Source: Panulirus ornatus (taxonomy: Eukaryota; Arthropoda; Malacostraca; Decapoda; Palinuridae). From it: a stretch of DNA of 64,000 nucleotides. The stretch covers positions 10,920,197 to 10,984,196 of the forward strand of contig NC_092261.1 in the NCBI RefSeq assembly GCF_036320965.1, written 5' to 3'. Shown here piece by piece: positions 11,250 to 22,387 of this stretch (its first letter is position 1; every line of letters starts with the position of its first letter). The notes beneath the pieces were generated by a model. It did no database searches and was not told the DNA's origin. It saw only the letters and a program-made list of their open reading frames with translations. The translations under genes and the position numbers were made by a program.

Positions 11250-12811
11250 GCATGATCTCCATAATTACAACCTTAGTTCCGTATACACTGCAAACAACAC
11301 ACTCCTGTACTTCGTCTGCCGGCCGAAGCTAAACCGTCTGGCTTTAGTCAAGAGAAAAGCCCGCCTGACGAAGCAACTTCATAATACGAACATCCCATCT
11401 GATGATGTGTCTCGCAGCGTAAGAAAAGTTTATATAAAAATCAGCATGGAGGGTAGAAACACACAGACAAACACGCAGACAAAGAGGAGGGGCACAGTAG
11501 TGCGTTTGCCTGGACTGTAATTACTTCAATGAAATTTTCATAGACGTGTCTATGCTTTTTTTTGATAATCTATTAAACAGAGTTCAGTTGTAATCATGGA
11601 ACTGGTGTATGTCTTTTCGCCTAATGTGGTAGGAGGAATGGGAGTATATGGTCTCCATGTAAACAAGAGAAGTACGAGAGAAAACAAAAACAAAGACTCA
11701 CGCTTAAAGAAAAGAAAAAAGAAGCACTAACTGTAATTTGATGTCGACGCCTTTGCTTTGAAGCGACTGCTCAAAAGTCGAGGGTACAATTTCTGGTGGT
11801 TCCTGGCTGAGGTGGTCAGGATGAGCACGTGTGCAACAAAAGAAAAATAATGTGAAAGTCGGTCACCCAGGTTTAAATACAAGGTCACATTTTTTTTGTC
11901 GCCGTTTTTTCATGCAATATTTTTTTTTGAATGATATTTGATGCAGAGGAGATCCTGAATATTGTTTATATGAAATATCATAATCATTCTGAACATAAAG
12001 ATCTTTTAGATCTGAAATATTGATTTGGTAAAGTAGGCCATGTTGAAGAAAGTTCACGGCACACCTACCTAACATTAGACAAACTTTCTTTACACCAAAA
12101 GATAGTTTCTAGCTATACATATCTTCAATAAACAAGAAGGAATAAAGTAAATTTTATTACCTATTGATTGAAATTCAGCTAGCAGTGTGTGCTTGTCAAT
12201 TATTTTTCCGTGTGAAACGTTTGATTAGATTTTACTTGTATGGTATCTCGTTTACCGGGTGATTGTGGCTACGTCGGGCTGGGCCAGCGGGGTGGGCCGA
12301 CCTGTTGTGACAGCTGCGCCCAGGATTTATTGTGGAGTTCCGTGTTCCCCCCCTCCACGCTCCCTCCAACCTTTTGTACCCATCCTCGCATTCGGGATCT
12401 GAAGCGTAAATATATTCTTTCTTTTTTTTTTTTGGTAAGAGTTAGTGAATGAATCACACACACCAGATGCGTATGTTTTCGAAACTGAGAGATATGTCGA
12501 CAATAGAACTGGCGTGTGTGTGTGTGTGTGTTTTGTACTTTAAACTGCTTGAGATCATTGTTGACGTTCGGGTCAGAATAATCGTACCCCTTTGGACTGT
12601 AAATTGCCACTTTGTGAGGGGGTGACTGACCTGTTCATCCGCCCACCCACCGATCCTTCCACCTCCACCCCCTCACCCCACCCTTCACGCCCAAGGAAAA
12701 TTGACCTGATTGGCCGGGTCCGCCAGCCTGACCTCAGGTCGCGTCGTCTTTTATTCTTCCAGTTTTTGTCCTCAAAGCTATCATTCCTTTTCCTATAATT
12801 CGTTTTTTCTT

Positions 12812-12912
12812 TTTGTCGCTGTCTCCCGCGTTTGCGAGGTAGCGCAAGGAAACAGCCATTTCTTTCGTCTGTTTCCTTGCGCTACCTCGCAAACGCGGGA
12901 GACAGCGACAAA
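12812..12912. repeat. Perfect 44-bp inverted repeat made of two repeat heads
   Basis: The left arm 12812-12855 and right arm 12869-12912 are exact reverse complements over 44 nt, with a 13-nt spacer (CCATTTCTTTCGT). The arms carry CGCTGTCTCCCGCGTTTGCG and AGGTAGCGCAAGGAAACAG. An A-rich run and an 85-bp AT array follow the right arm. As RNA it would form a stable hairpin. Confidence 0.95.
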
Positions 12913-12940
12913 GCAAAAAAAAAAAAAAAAAGAAAAAAAG

Positions 12941-12947
12941 ATATATA

Positions 12948-13024
<77 letters not shown>
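12941..13024. repeat. (AT)n microsatellite
   Basis: AT array with one interruption, following the inverted repeat and an A-rich run. Confidence 0.98.
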
Positions 13025-13029
<5 letters not shown>

Positions 13030-13299
13030 TGCGACAGTATGATAAATCTACCTCAAAAATTTGTTTTAATTTCCCTTCGCGTCAGGTCACATCAGGGAGG
13101 TCAATATTCGGCGAAATAGACTATTTCCCCCAAAATGTCGCAGCCTTTTGTTCAATCAGCTTACGGGCGATTTTACAATATAGTTAACACCACCAATTTA
13201 AAGGCCATATTGGTACAGTATCAGACCATACTGGACTGAATAGTGGGAGGATAAAATGCCGATATTCCCTTTGATGTCAACACGGAGACTACCATTTGT

Positions 13300-13790
13300 C
13301 AGAAATTGTTGTAGCTGGCAGAGGTCTTCCCTCTGCCGTTGTTGGCATATGATTCTCGGTCTTCTGTCGCTTTTGGCAGGGGAATTTCCGTCATCCTCTG
13401 TCGTTATTAGTAGGGGAATCTCGGTCTTCTGTCGTCTTTGGCAGGGGCATCTCGGTCTTCTGTAGTCTTTGGCAGGGAATTTCGGTCTTCCTCAGTCGTC
13501 GTTGTTGGCAAGGGAGTTAGTCTTTCGGTCTTCCTCTGCTGTTGCTGGCAGAAGAAGAATCCGTCTTCCTTTGTTGCTGTTGGCAGGGGAAAGTCGGTCT
13601 TCCCCTGTCCCTGATGGCAGAGGAATATCAGTCTTCCTCGGTCGTTGTTGGCAGAGAAATCTCGGTCTTCTTCTGTCATTGTTGGCAGAAGAATCTCTCG
13701 GTCTCCCTTTTGCTGTAGTTGGCACAGTAATTTTAGTCTTTCTCTGCTGTAGTTGGTTAATTGAACCTTGGTCTCCCTCTGTTGTATCGT
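13300..13790. repeat. Cryptic minisatellite, about 33-48-bp unit
   Basis: About a dozen diverged units share TTGGCAGGGGAATCTCGGTC then TTCCTCTGTCGTTG. Open frames on both strands here follow from the repeat, not from a gene. Confidence 0.8.
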
Positions 13791-14887
13791 ATATACCCAG
13801 CATTTCCCCGACTCCTTTAATCCGTATGATTTGTTAATTGTAAAGGGACTTCGATCAAAGGAAAACTCCACACAGTAGGTGTATTCGTCATTCGTGTGGC
13901 ATCAGTATATTGTCTTCGTGTAATCTCTTGCGTGAGAGAGAGTCATCAACCTTCACCTCTGGAAGTCCAGACGTTTTAAATGTCTTCGTGCGGAAATAAT
14001 TCTCGTTTGTTACCGTCTAGTTCGTCCAGCCAGTGTTGAGGGGTCAGTAGCTTTTTTTTTTTCTTTAATCTTCATCCACTTAAAAACGAGAAGGATAGGC
14101 AGGCTGATAAAGCGACAGGCAGAGTGACTGATTAAAGTTCTTAGTGAGTAAAGTCATAACTTTGAAATGAGTATCATAACTTAATCAAAACTGCATTGAA
14201 GTACGATAATTGTGTACTTGTGTACGACCTCCTTTTTTTCTAATGTTGTAATACATACCTATAATTCACTTTCGGCTCAACAAAATTATAGCTGAAAATA
14301 ATCTAATTCACTTGAGACACGAGATAATTCGTTTCCTGTAACCTGCCAGTGTCGTGACCTCTCGTTCGCATGACATTTCGCCGCGGTATATCTGTTCTCC
14401 TCATTCTCAGTACCTCCCTTGGGTCTTAATAATACCCGCTCCCTCCCTAGGCCACGAGTTGCGCCCCCCGTCCTCGAGCCAGAACAATACCCGGGTTTCT
14501 TTCTCCTGGACGTCTAGCCAGCTTCATAGCCTCGTACATCAAAGGCTATAATCAAGGGTAAAAATTCTCATCGTCTGGATATTTCCACGACTTAATTATC
14601 GCCTCCCATGTACTCCATTTGTCTGTCATGGTAGCCGGAAGGGGTGAGGGGGTAGATACAGCAGCAGATGGTTTCTCATGGTCGAGGGTAGAGGCTCTGG
14701 TCTCTCCTGTAAGGCTTCCTCAGCACACAGTACCCGAGAGGCTGTATCCAGAAACTCTGTTCTTGTTGGGTATGTAAATTGCTCTGTGCCTGGCAGCTAC
14801 CAGGAGGGAGTGTGGTTTCTCGCAGCCTACCATGGTTAGCCCCAAGGAGGGACCCCCTGACTGGAGCCATCCCAATATTTAGTATAT

Positions 14888-14961
14888 ATACAGATAGATA
14901 AACAGATAGACAGACGGGTAGATACAGAGAGAAATAGATCGACAGACAGGGAGATGGATAC
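14888..14961. repeat. GATA/GACA-type repeat
   Basis: Imperfect CAGATAGATAAACAGATAGA and CAGACAGGG units of 4 bp. Confidence 0.75.
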
Positions 14962-15002
14962 ATAAACTTTTACTTTCTTGGCACGGGATCCCCTTCTATG
15001 AC

Positions 15003-15100
15003 ACTCTAGCTTTAAGCCAGGTACCTATTTATCAGCCACCCGCGATGGGAGGATGAACACCTAGGCTGGGTGTGGGCCGACAGCTGCAAGAAGGATTCGT
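15003..15100 (-). mobile_element. tRNA-derived SINE copy E, body fragment
   Basis: On the minus strand it reads ACGAATCCTTCTTGCAGCTG, CGGCCCACACCCAGCC, GTTCATCCTCCCATC and GGTACCTGGCTTAAAGCTAG. This matches the family body from box B to just before the TA array. Head and tail are missing. Confidence 0.55.
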
Positions 15101-15109
15101 AACGTACTA

Positions 15110-16960
15110 TTACATATAACGTTTTTTTTGACAAGTCTTTACAGTTTCATTCGAGTGTGTCATTTTAGGTTCTCTTCCCACATTTAATAGCAATACACAC
15201 ATCATATTCTCGTTCCTGGCGCATGAAATATGTGATAAGCTCATCTCACTATCTCCTACTTCTGCATAACTAATGGTACAAGAAGCTGTACTCGCAGCAG
15301 ACGTTTTCGCAACACGAAATGAACGAACGACGATTTCCTTCCCTCAACGCTGGGTTCGCGAGGGAAAAAACCAACCTCTGTGATCAGCAACGTTTTAGTG
15401 CGTCGGGGAGCGCACGTACTTACACACGTTCATTTTGCCGATCTCAGTAAATGTTCTAATGATCCATGTATGTCCCACTGTGCACATCAACTCCTCCAGT
15501 ACACTCAGCTTTTCACACCGCCGCTTTTTTTTTTTTTTGGCGCTTTGTGTGCGCTTGCTTGTGGTTTTGCGACGTGTTCACAGCGCCCTTTGATTTACAT
15601 AAAGTGTGTAATAAAGGCATTATGCTTATTCTGCTTTCTCCTTTATACCCAATGACTTTAATTATGTTCATCCTGTGAGCTTCTCACGACTACCTTAACA
15701 ATTTGCCTTTGATGTGTTTGTTGCCGTTTGTTGATTGCTTCATTTAATGTTAAAATTACGAACGAGGACAAGGACTCTCGAAAGACGGCCACACTCCCGG
15801 TCGTACTGATGATGAACGACAAGAGGTGCTCAGTGAGCGCTCATCCTTACTGAGGACTGGACACGGTTGCACTGGCACCTAACTAAAGGGATAAGGAGCC
15901 CCCCAAACATAGCCTAAGTCTAACTTCAACACCGTACACATATGAACCCTCCTTCAAATCCTCAACTGACATTATGTGTGCCTCCTTAGCTCTACGAGAA
16001 GTTTTACAGGTCAATCTCTACGAAAACTTTGAATGTCTTTCTACCACACTTATCCACGAGTTTCTGGTATATTCCACCACCACAATAGGCCTTGTTAGGA
16101 CCCAGTCGTCTGCTAGTGTTTGATTTCACTTGTATGGGTATGTGGCGGGAGGGTTTTGCTTCTTTCCCCCATCTGAGTGTAATATACTACCAAGGTTCCC
16201 GTTCCACTGGGAGTGTACCGTCGGCTCCGTTCATCAAGAGAGGAAATCCTCACACGGGATGGTCCCTTTTATGAGACTGATAAATTGGTCTCAATGGCCA
16301 AGTAGTTGAGGGAAAATCGATGATTTGAGAGAATTCTTTTCCAGAAATGACTCTCGGTTATTGGAGGATCATGAACATCTTTCCTCAAGCAATTTTATTT
16401 AAAACTTTCATCCCTTCCCCTGCGAGATTATAACCAGGATTAGTCTGCGGTTGTATTTTCAAATTTCTTTTCTTATTCGCAAGATCTGCTCTAGGGACTT
16501 GAGGTTATATGTATTCATTTAGATAATCCTCTAATTCTTTTTTTTTTTTCACTAATGAAATTGAATGGAGACCTGCTAGCACATCCTAGTTAACTTCATC
16601 AGAAATGAAGCTTTGAGCAATGGATTTTCTCAGCGACACACACTCAGACGAATACCTTCACTCAGAACTACAACCTGGAAGTAGAAGTAACACCCTGTAG
16701 CGTCGTCACGAATTCACAACCCTATGACGTAGTGACTACAGAAGCAACACTATGATCTCCAACTCTACAGTCCCTACAACAGTAGTCCCATCATTATCTG
16801 AGTGGAATGCGGCGTTCTCTCTGTAGAATACATCCCATCAAGCTGCTGTCACTTTTAACTCATACCATCATTACTACATCACTCCTCACCATCCCACGAC
16901 TCGTAGGCTATATGCATCCTTCCCTTCGCCATCATTTCACCCATAGCTCCTCGTTCCAAC
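15110..16960. other. Anonymous stretch, nothing recognised
   Basis: Mixed composition with short poly-T runs. No exon with paired splice signals, repeat copy or RNA gene was seen. Confidence 0.5.
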
Positions 16961-16962
16961 GC

Positions 16963-16963
<1 letters not shown>

Positions 16964-16998
<35 letters not shown>
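16964..16998. repeat. (GT)n microsatellite
   Basis: Pure GT array of 35 bp. Confidence 0.97.
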
Positions 16999-17000
<2 letters not shown>

Positions 17001-17123
17001 CCTCCTCCTCCCCCCCCTCCTGTTTCCCGCCTCTAAGGGGTTCGCTACACCACACCTCCATCACCTCATCCCCCACCCAGTTTGTTCCCTCCTTCTACCG
17101 TCTCTTCACTTCCCGTCCTGAAG

Positions 17124-17353
17124 TAGACAGGGGATTTCACTGTCAACTGCTGGAGGAAACTCGAATTTGCATATTGTATGAATGGAATGGAAGGGCCTTA
17201 GAAGTCAGACTCAAAGGAAAACAGACTTTCACTTCCAATTTCTTTTTAAATGTTTGGTTGAATATTTCACCTAGAAATACCCGCAGAGGTTTTTGTTCGG
17301 TCCAATGCTTCTTCCTCGTGAAGCCTTTTGGCTCTGACTACCTGACGATATAG
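17124..17353 (+). CDS. Exon-like open frame, unrecognised
   Basis: A dense C/T tract (about 17080-17121) ends in AAG. The open frame after it starts DRGFHCQLLEETRICILYEW and ends FFLVKPFGSDYLTI before TAG at 17351-17353. It has 75 residues, three cysteines and a mix of charged and hydrophobic residues unlike the neighbouring low-complexity frames. The entry phase would be 1. I do not recognise a family, and third-position bias is weak. It may be a terminal exon or a chance open frame. Confidence 0.22.
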
Positions 17354-17370
17354 ATAAATTCCCCTTTCTC

Positions 17371-17397
17371 GGGGGGGGGGGGGTATCTTGGAAACGG

Positions 17398-17457
<60 letters not shown>
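17371..17457. repeat. Poly-G then (CT)n
   Basis: Thirteen G at 17371-17383, and a pure CT array at 17402-17457. Confidence 0.97.
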
Positions 17458-17460
<3 letters not shown>

Positions 17461-17954
17461 GATGCTCATGGGCTTCCTGTGGGTTATTCTGTAGGAGGCT
17501 TCACTGCCTTCTGCATCTCCTCCTTCAGCAGCCCACAGACAACACAGCAACGGCTACCTCATACATACTCCCATCATCAAATACGTGACGTCTTGTTCGT
17601 GTTGACGTCTCACAGTGGGGTGGTGCCTGTAACCTCAAATCGAAGAGGAACATTTAGTGTTAACTCGCAACACTGTCACGAAGCAGCCATTAAATGTAAG
17701 GGAGAAACTTCATTACCCATAACTTTAAAGCCGTAATGTAGCGTGGTGGTTGAACAGCGGTTACTGGGGTGGATGTACTTGAGTCGCGTTTGTATACAAC
17801 ACAGTGGAAACAGAGGGAAGGTTCCTGGGAAGGCGAAACCCCCCTAAGAATCATCGAACTCCCAAAACCAAAATGTCTTTAGTTCCTTATGTGTCTTCCA
17901 GTGATGCAGGGTCATCCAGGAAAGCATAAATGGTACAAATTTTATCTCTAAATC

Positions 17955-18090
17955 AAAATTAACAATACTAACTTTCTATATTTTCTCAAGTGACACCATC
18001 AAAATTAACAATACTAACTTTCTATATTCTCTCAAGTGACAATCAAAACTAACAATACTAACTTTCTATATTCTCTTAAGTGATACCATC
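17955..18090. repeat. Three tandem 44-46-bp copies
   Basis: Copies start at 17955, 18001 and 18045 and share AACAATACTAACTTTCTATA then TTCTCTCAAGTGACACCATC. Divergence is low. Confidence 0.93.
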
Positions 18091-18171
18091 AAGCGAAGGT
18101 TTCTAGTTTTCTTCGGCTTTTCTTTAAGAGTTGATGTTAACGGCTTTCCGAAAGTAAACGTCTTCATCGCC

Positions 18172-18365
18172 CACTTCCAACACTGTACCTGGGTTTCCCA
18201 TGTACCACACACGACTGCTCCCAAGACTGTAACTGGAAACTCGCATGTACCACGCAAGACCACATCTAACGCTGTACCTGGGACTCTTGTGTACCACACA
18301 CGACCGCTCCCAAGACTGTATCGAAGACTTTCACTTTACCACACAAGTCCACTTCCAAGACTTAA
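18172..18365. repeat. About 44-bp repeat with 90-bp dimer structure
   Basis: Four units contain CTGTACCTGGG or its variants and TGTACCACACACGAC. Units 1 and 3 resemble each other (both followed by CGCTCCCAAGACTGT or CTGCTCCCAAGACTGT) more than units 2 and 4, so the array is a dimer of about 90 bp. Confidence 0.7.
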
Positions 18366-18559
18366 TGTTCCGATGCGACGGTACTGTACGAAGCTAAGAC
18401 TCTTTGGCACATTTCATATCATACATGTATGACAGATATTCCTGAAGGCCTCAATTCTGACTGTATAAAGAACAACGAAATTAGTTTTTGCTCCATTATC
18501 ATGGGATTAGCAACAGGTACTCGTCACTGTACACTAGAGAAGAAATGGCCCTATGATAG

Positions 18560-18560
<1 letters not shown>

Positions 18561-18624
<64 letters not shown>
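18561..18624. repeat. (CA)n microsatellite
   Basis: Pure CA array of 64 bp. Confidence 0.98.
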
Positions 18625-18625
<1 letters not shown>

Positions 18626-19371
18626 CGGTCTCTTGTTGGCCTTAACGAACGGACGAAAACCTGTGTTGATATGACCAGATTTCACGGGTGAGGACGCGTC
18701 TGGCGGAGGGCTAAACCCCAACCCACCTCACCTCCGCCAACCGCCTCCGCCCCCAGTAGCCGCCTCACTCTCGGGGCGCCGACTGTCGGAATAATACCCT
18801 ATCATCCTCTGTGACTGCTCACAAATTGGTGCGGTTGTAATACGGATAATACCTTTAGACCTGCTGTTTGCCTACGGGTGCTCTACCTGCTTGTCTCCTC
18901 CCCACCCACCCAACCCCACCAGGGAGTGATATGGTTGTCTGAGGAGAGGTTCTGCGGATTAACTCTGGTTTACCTCGCGGGCTGATCTGTAAAGTGCCTG
19001 CCTTTTTGTAGTGTGTAGCGCGCTTGACGTAGACCCGCCTTTCTTGTAGGTATGTTATTCCTCCAATTATCTGCTGCTTCACCATTGCCCTTGTTTTTAT
19101 GTGTGTGTTATGTTCTTAGAAAAGCCTCGTTTTCCTTTTTTCACCCCCTTATTTTGTACCTTTATGATTTTGTAATATTTGTCATGCATCGATATGTGCT
19201 GATATTTGAAACGCCCCTCTTTTGTTTCGGAATGAGTCTCCTCCATCATATTCTTCTCTACCAGTGTATATGTTATCCAGTAGTCTGTAGATTGCCTATA
19301 CCAAGCAAAGATCGCCATTCTAACAAAGGTTGAGTAGGTAAATGTTACACCAGTAGAGTAGTGACCTGCAG

Positions 19372-19590
19372 ATGGTACGAACTGGTATGTTTCAGGGCCT
19401 ACTACTACCACTACTACTACCACTACCACTACCACAACTACTACTACCACCACCACCACCACCACCACAGCTCCTCCGGAAGAGCAAGAGGGCGAGGATG
19501 TTAGCGATGTCGAAGAAGGTGATAGTGATAATGGGGACTTTGAAATCGTGGAAGAGACTGAGGAAGCAAAGCCTCACGTTGCAGGGAGTG
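19372..19590 (+). CDS. Putative exon: poly-threonine plus acidic region
   Basis: In one frame this stretch encodes WYVSGP, then 23 consecutive threonines (19401-19469), then an acidic segment (APPEEQEGEDVSDVEEGD, followed by SDNGDFEIVEETEEAKPH). The threonine codons mix ACT, ACC and ACA, so the array varies only at silent positions. Two acceptors are possible, CCTGCAG ending at 19371 and TTTCAG ending at 19395; both enter in phase 1. A GTAAGG donor at 19591 leaves in phase 1; without splicing the frame stops at a TGA in 19653-19655. A Thr-rich stalk and acidic tail suit an extracellular or membrane-proximal linker, but no family is recognised. The entry phase matches the donor at 2543, so an alternative 3' end of the Beat-like gene cannot be excluded. 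Third positions are less C/G-biased than in that gene. Confidence 0.42.
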
Positions 19591-19784
19591 GTAAGGAGGC
19601 AACGCCGTCAAAACGCTTGTCACAGAAAACGACCCTTCCAAACGAAAAAGGGAAACTTTGAAAGAATGTGGTGGTTTTTTTTGCAAATACTAACCAGACT
19701 TCGAAGATTCTGCATGCTGATTCTGTAAAGTTTTTAGGACTGTGTGCTTTGTGGTTGCCTGACTAACTTAGTAGAGCCTGACCA

Positions 19785-19785
<1 letters not shown>

Positions 19786-19850
<65 letters not shown>
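19786..19850. repeat. (TA)n microsatellite
   Basis: Pure TA array of 65 bp in a proposed intron of the Thr-rich gene. Confidence 0.98.
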
Positions 19851-19852
<2 letters not shown>

Positions 19853-20300
19853 TTCTGCACTCTTGGTATAAAATGCAACGCATGTCGAAATTCATGTAGT
19901 AGTTTTATTTCTGTCGGCGTTCCCATGTTCAGTTTTTAACAGTTATGCTGCTAGAGTTTCCATGTTCACAAACACTTTTTTTTCTCCCCCCCTTTTTTCA
20001 TAGTGGTTTAACGGCACTCTCATGGCTTTTAGGCATTGGTGCATTGTCGCAATAGACTAGACAATGACCTGCAATATGACTGGTGACGGAAATTGTTACT
20101 ACCCACCCACCCCCAACTCCCCCGACACCGAGTGCAACACTGTGGTGCAAAATAAGATGCTGCCACCTGCCCAAGTAACGTGTGTAGAGTGAGAGAGTTT
20201 ACTTTGTCTCGAGTCTGTATGAAAGGCTTGGCAAAAGCTAGTGTAACTCGTGTGATACCGGATCCCACTAATCGCACGTCTTCTTTCTCTGTTTTCGCAG

Positions 20301-20324
20301 GTGTCCCAGCTTTAAAATCTTCAG
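20301..20324 (+). CDS. Putative 24-nt microexon
   Basis: An excellent acceptor (TTCTTTCTCTGTTTTCGCAG) is followed after only 24 nt by CAG and GTAAGG. The segment is phase 1 at both ends and continues the Thr-rich exon in frame, giving G-VPALKSS-G. The symmetric length and paired splice signals make a microexon credible, but chance cannot be excluded without transcripts. Confidence 0.3.
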
Positions 20325-21779
20325 GTAAGGGCTTTAGCTGTTGGTGGGGAAGGAGGAAGGGAACACATTTTAAAAAGAATCTTCTTCGAATAAAGGATCA
20401 ATACTTCCTGTCATAGCTCCCGGCAAGAGGATCAGAGTCACTCACAAAACTTACAATTCAGTCAGACGTTTCCTCAAGGGCGTGAAGTGAGCTGCATTGA
20501 AGGCACTACTAAAATTGGCAGTTTCCATGCCGGCAGTTTTGTCAGGATATGTTCATCTGAGAGCAAAATATATTCCTTTATCATAATCCAACTCAACTCT
20601 TCTTTCTCTCCGTAACTCTTCGTACTGTAGTGCACGGAATGAGTTCTCAACGGCCTTCCTCTATGTATCACTACCTATGTTTATGTTCTATCAGTTCTAA
20701 ATAGCTGTAAGACTGCTTTCTTCGAGATGGGTAGTTTCCAATTTAATGGGGAAGGTAGATGTCATATTTTCAGTAGTTGAATTCAGCATTATTGATGTCT
20801 CATGGCGGAATGTGTTTCCATCAGTTATATCATGATTTACTTGATTTCAGACACAGTACTGCATGACTATTGTAGTTTATCGTATGTTAATGTTTTAACA
20901 ATACATCATTTACTATTAAACACTTGCAATCTATATCAGCGTCAGACTCAATATCTTTTCTGCAAAACTAATCATGTTATATATATTAATTTTTTCCACT
21001 GTCTGTATTCATTTTACTTATTACCTTACCGCTGTATCTAAACCAGACACCCTTTTTACTCCCCACTTTCCCAACAACGTAGTGTCCAAAGGAGAAACCA
21101 TCGTGGTGGGGAGCTCAATGTTCATCTCGCTACTTGTCTGTCTCCTCCATCAATTCTTCCTACATTGAACGAGGTAAGTGGAGTAAGGTAATACTGGGGG
21201 AAAACTCCCATTACTGGAGGTTTCCACTTTGTTTACTGTGACGCCATCTCCCTACGGGGATCAGGCAACACTTTACGTTGTGGGAGGCTTAATCATCGCT
21301 TTACTTGACCAGTGCAGAGTGTGCAGATTGTCACATGCAAACGGGACTAGATAACTGTTTTACAGACTGAATTGATATATTTCCTCGTGGAAGTAAGAGT
21401 AGTTTATCACTTGCAGACCCTTTTGGTCTTTTGTCATAAAGACTGTATTAGTTACCTTATCATTTACAGGTTACTAGTATCTTTATATCATTTAATGACA
21501 CCTCATTTCTGTCATATCTCTTCGAGATCCTGGCCCATAAAGCGGGAGTGGCTCATGTGCAGCTCCGACGCATAGTTCACTCACCACATCTTTAACTTTG
21601 GGAAGATGAAGAATGACTAGCTTAAAATATATATGTCACCTAATAGACACGTCACCTAATAGTCTAGTATTACATTATATACCTTACTCTATTAAAGTGA
21701 GGGATTGAGGTTACTTTAAGAAACCCTTTGTATAATGGGATGTGAATAATGACCGTTTCTTTCTTCTTCTTTTTTTCAG

Positions 21780-21790
21780 GTGAAGTGTAA
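21780..21790 (+). CDS. Putative terminal coding exon start (stop TAA)
   Basis: A long pyrimidine run ending TTTTTTTCAG lies just upstream. In the phase left by the microexon, the sequence reads G-E-V-stop, with TAA at 21788-21790. This would be the end of the Thr-rich gene, with the 3' untranslated region following. Support is the strong acceptor and phase only. Confidence 0.25.
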
Positions 21791-22170
21791 TTTACCTGTG
21801 TATAGACGCGCCCCTCCCTGCTCCCGCGTCGTTAGTTCCCAGTTCTGGAAAAGGTGCACCAGGTGATAGGTAACTGAGCCACCTACAGGTCTGGTTCCGG
21901 CTATACAAGAGGCCTGCAAACAAATCATGATCAAGGCGTCGCTGAGAACTGCAAGTTCTACAAGTTGCCCTGAGGAGTGTTGAAATGAGGAGTTCTCAAT
22001 AGATTTTCCCTGTGTCGGGTGTTGCAAAGGTGGCAGGCATATATAGCTCTGTGGCATCTACTGTTGGAATTAGCGAGGTGGGATGAAGCAAACCTCACCT
22101 ACCAACCAAATTCTGCCATGCATCTCTAGATGTTCTCTCTCCCTCTCTATGTACTTTCCTTATGACAAAG

Positions 22171-22172
<2 letters not shown>

Positions 22173-22232
<60 letters not shown>
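22173..22232. repeat. (CT)n microsatellite
   Basis: Pure CT array of 60 bp. Confidence 0.98.
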
Positions 22233-22235
<3 letters not shown>

Positions 22236-22327
22236 GAGTACAGACATTATCATCTCCATGATACCCTTCCGTCGACCGCCACTCTTTTATCAAGCTAATC
22301 ACCTCCACTAAACTATGACTCTCTCAA

Positions 22328-22340
22328 AAGAGAGAGAGAG

Positions 22341-22385
<45 letters not shown>
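22328..22385. repeat. (GA)n-AA-(TC)n palindromic microsatellite
   Basis: A short GA run meets a 43-bp TC run across an AA/AAT junction, so the two halves can pair as a hairpin. Confidence 0.95.

Positions 22386-22387
<2 letters not shown>

Noticed and set aside
13407..13871. 154-codon minus-strand frame rich in Gln, Thr and Asp
   Set aside because: It lies within a diverged minisatellite and a plus frame is open over the same units.
14676..14878. Minus-strand frame NIGMAPVRGSLLGANHGRLR and onward
   Set aside because: It looks like anonymous dispersed sequence beside SINE copy E; no family or splice evidence supports coding.
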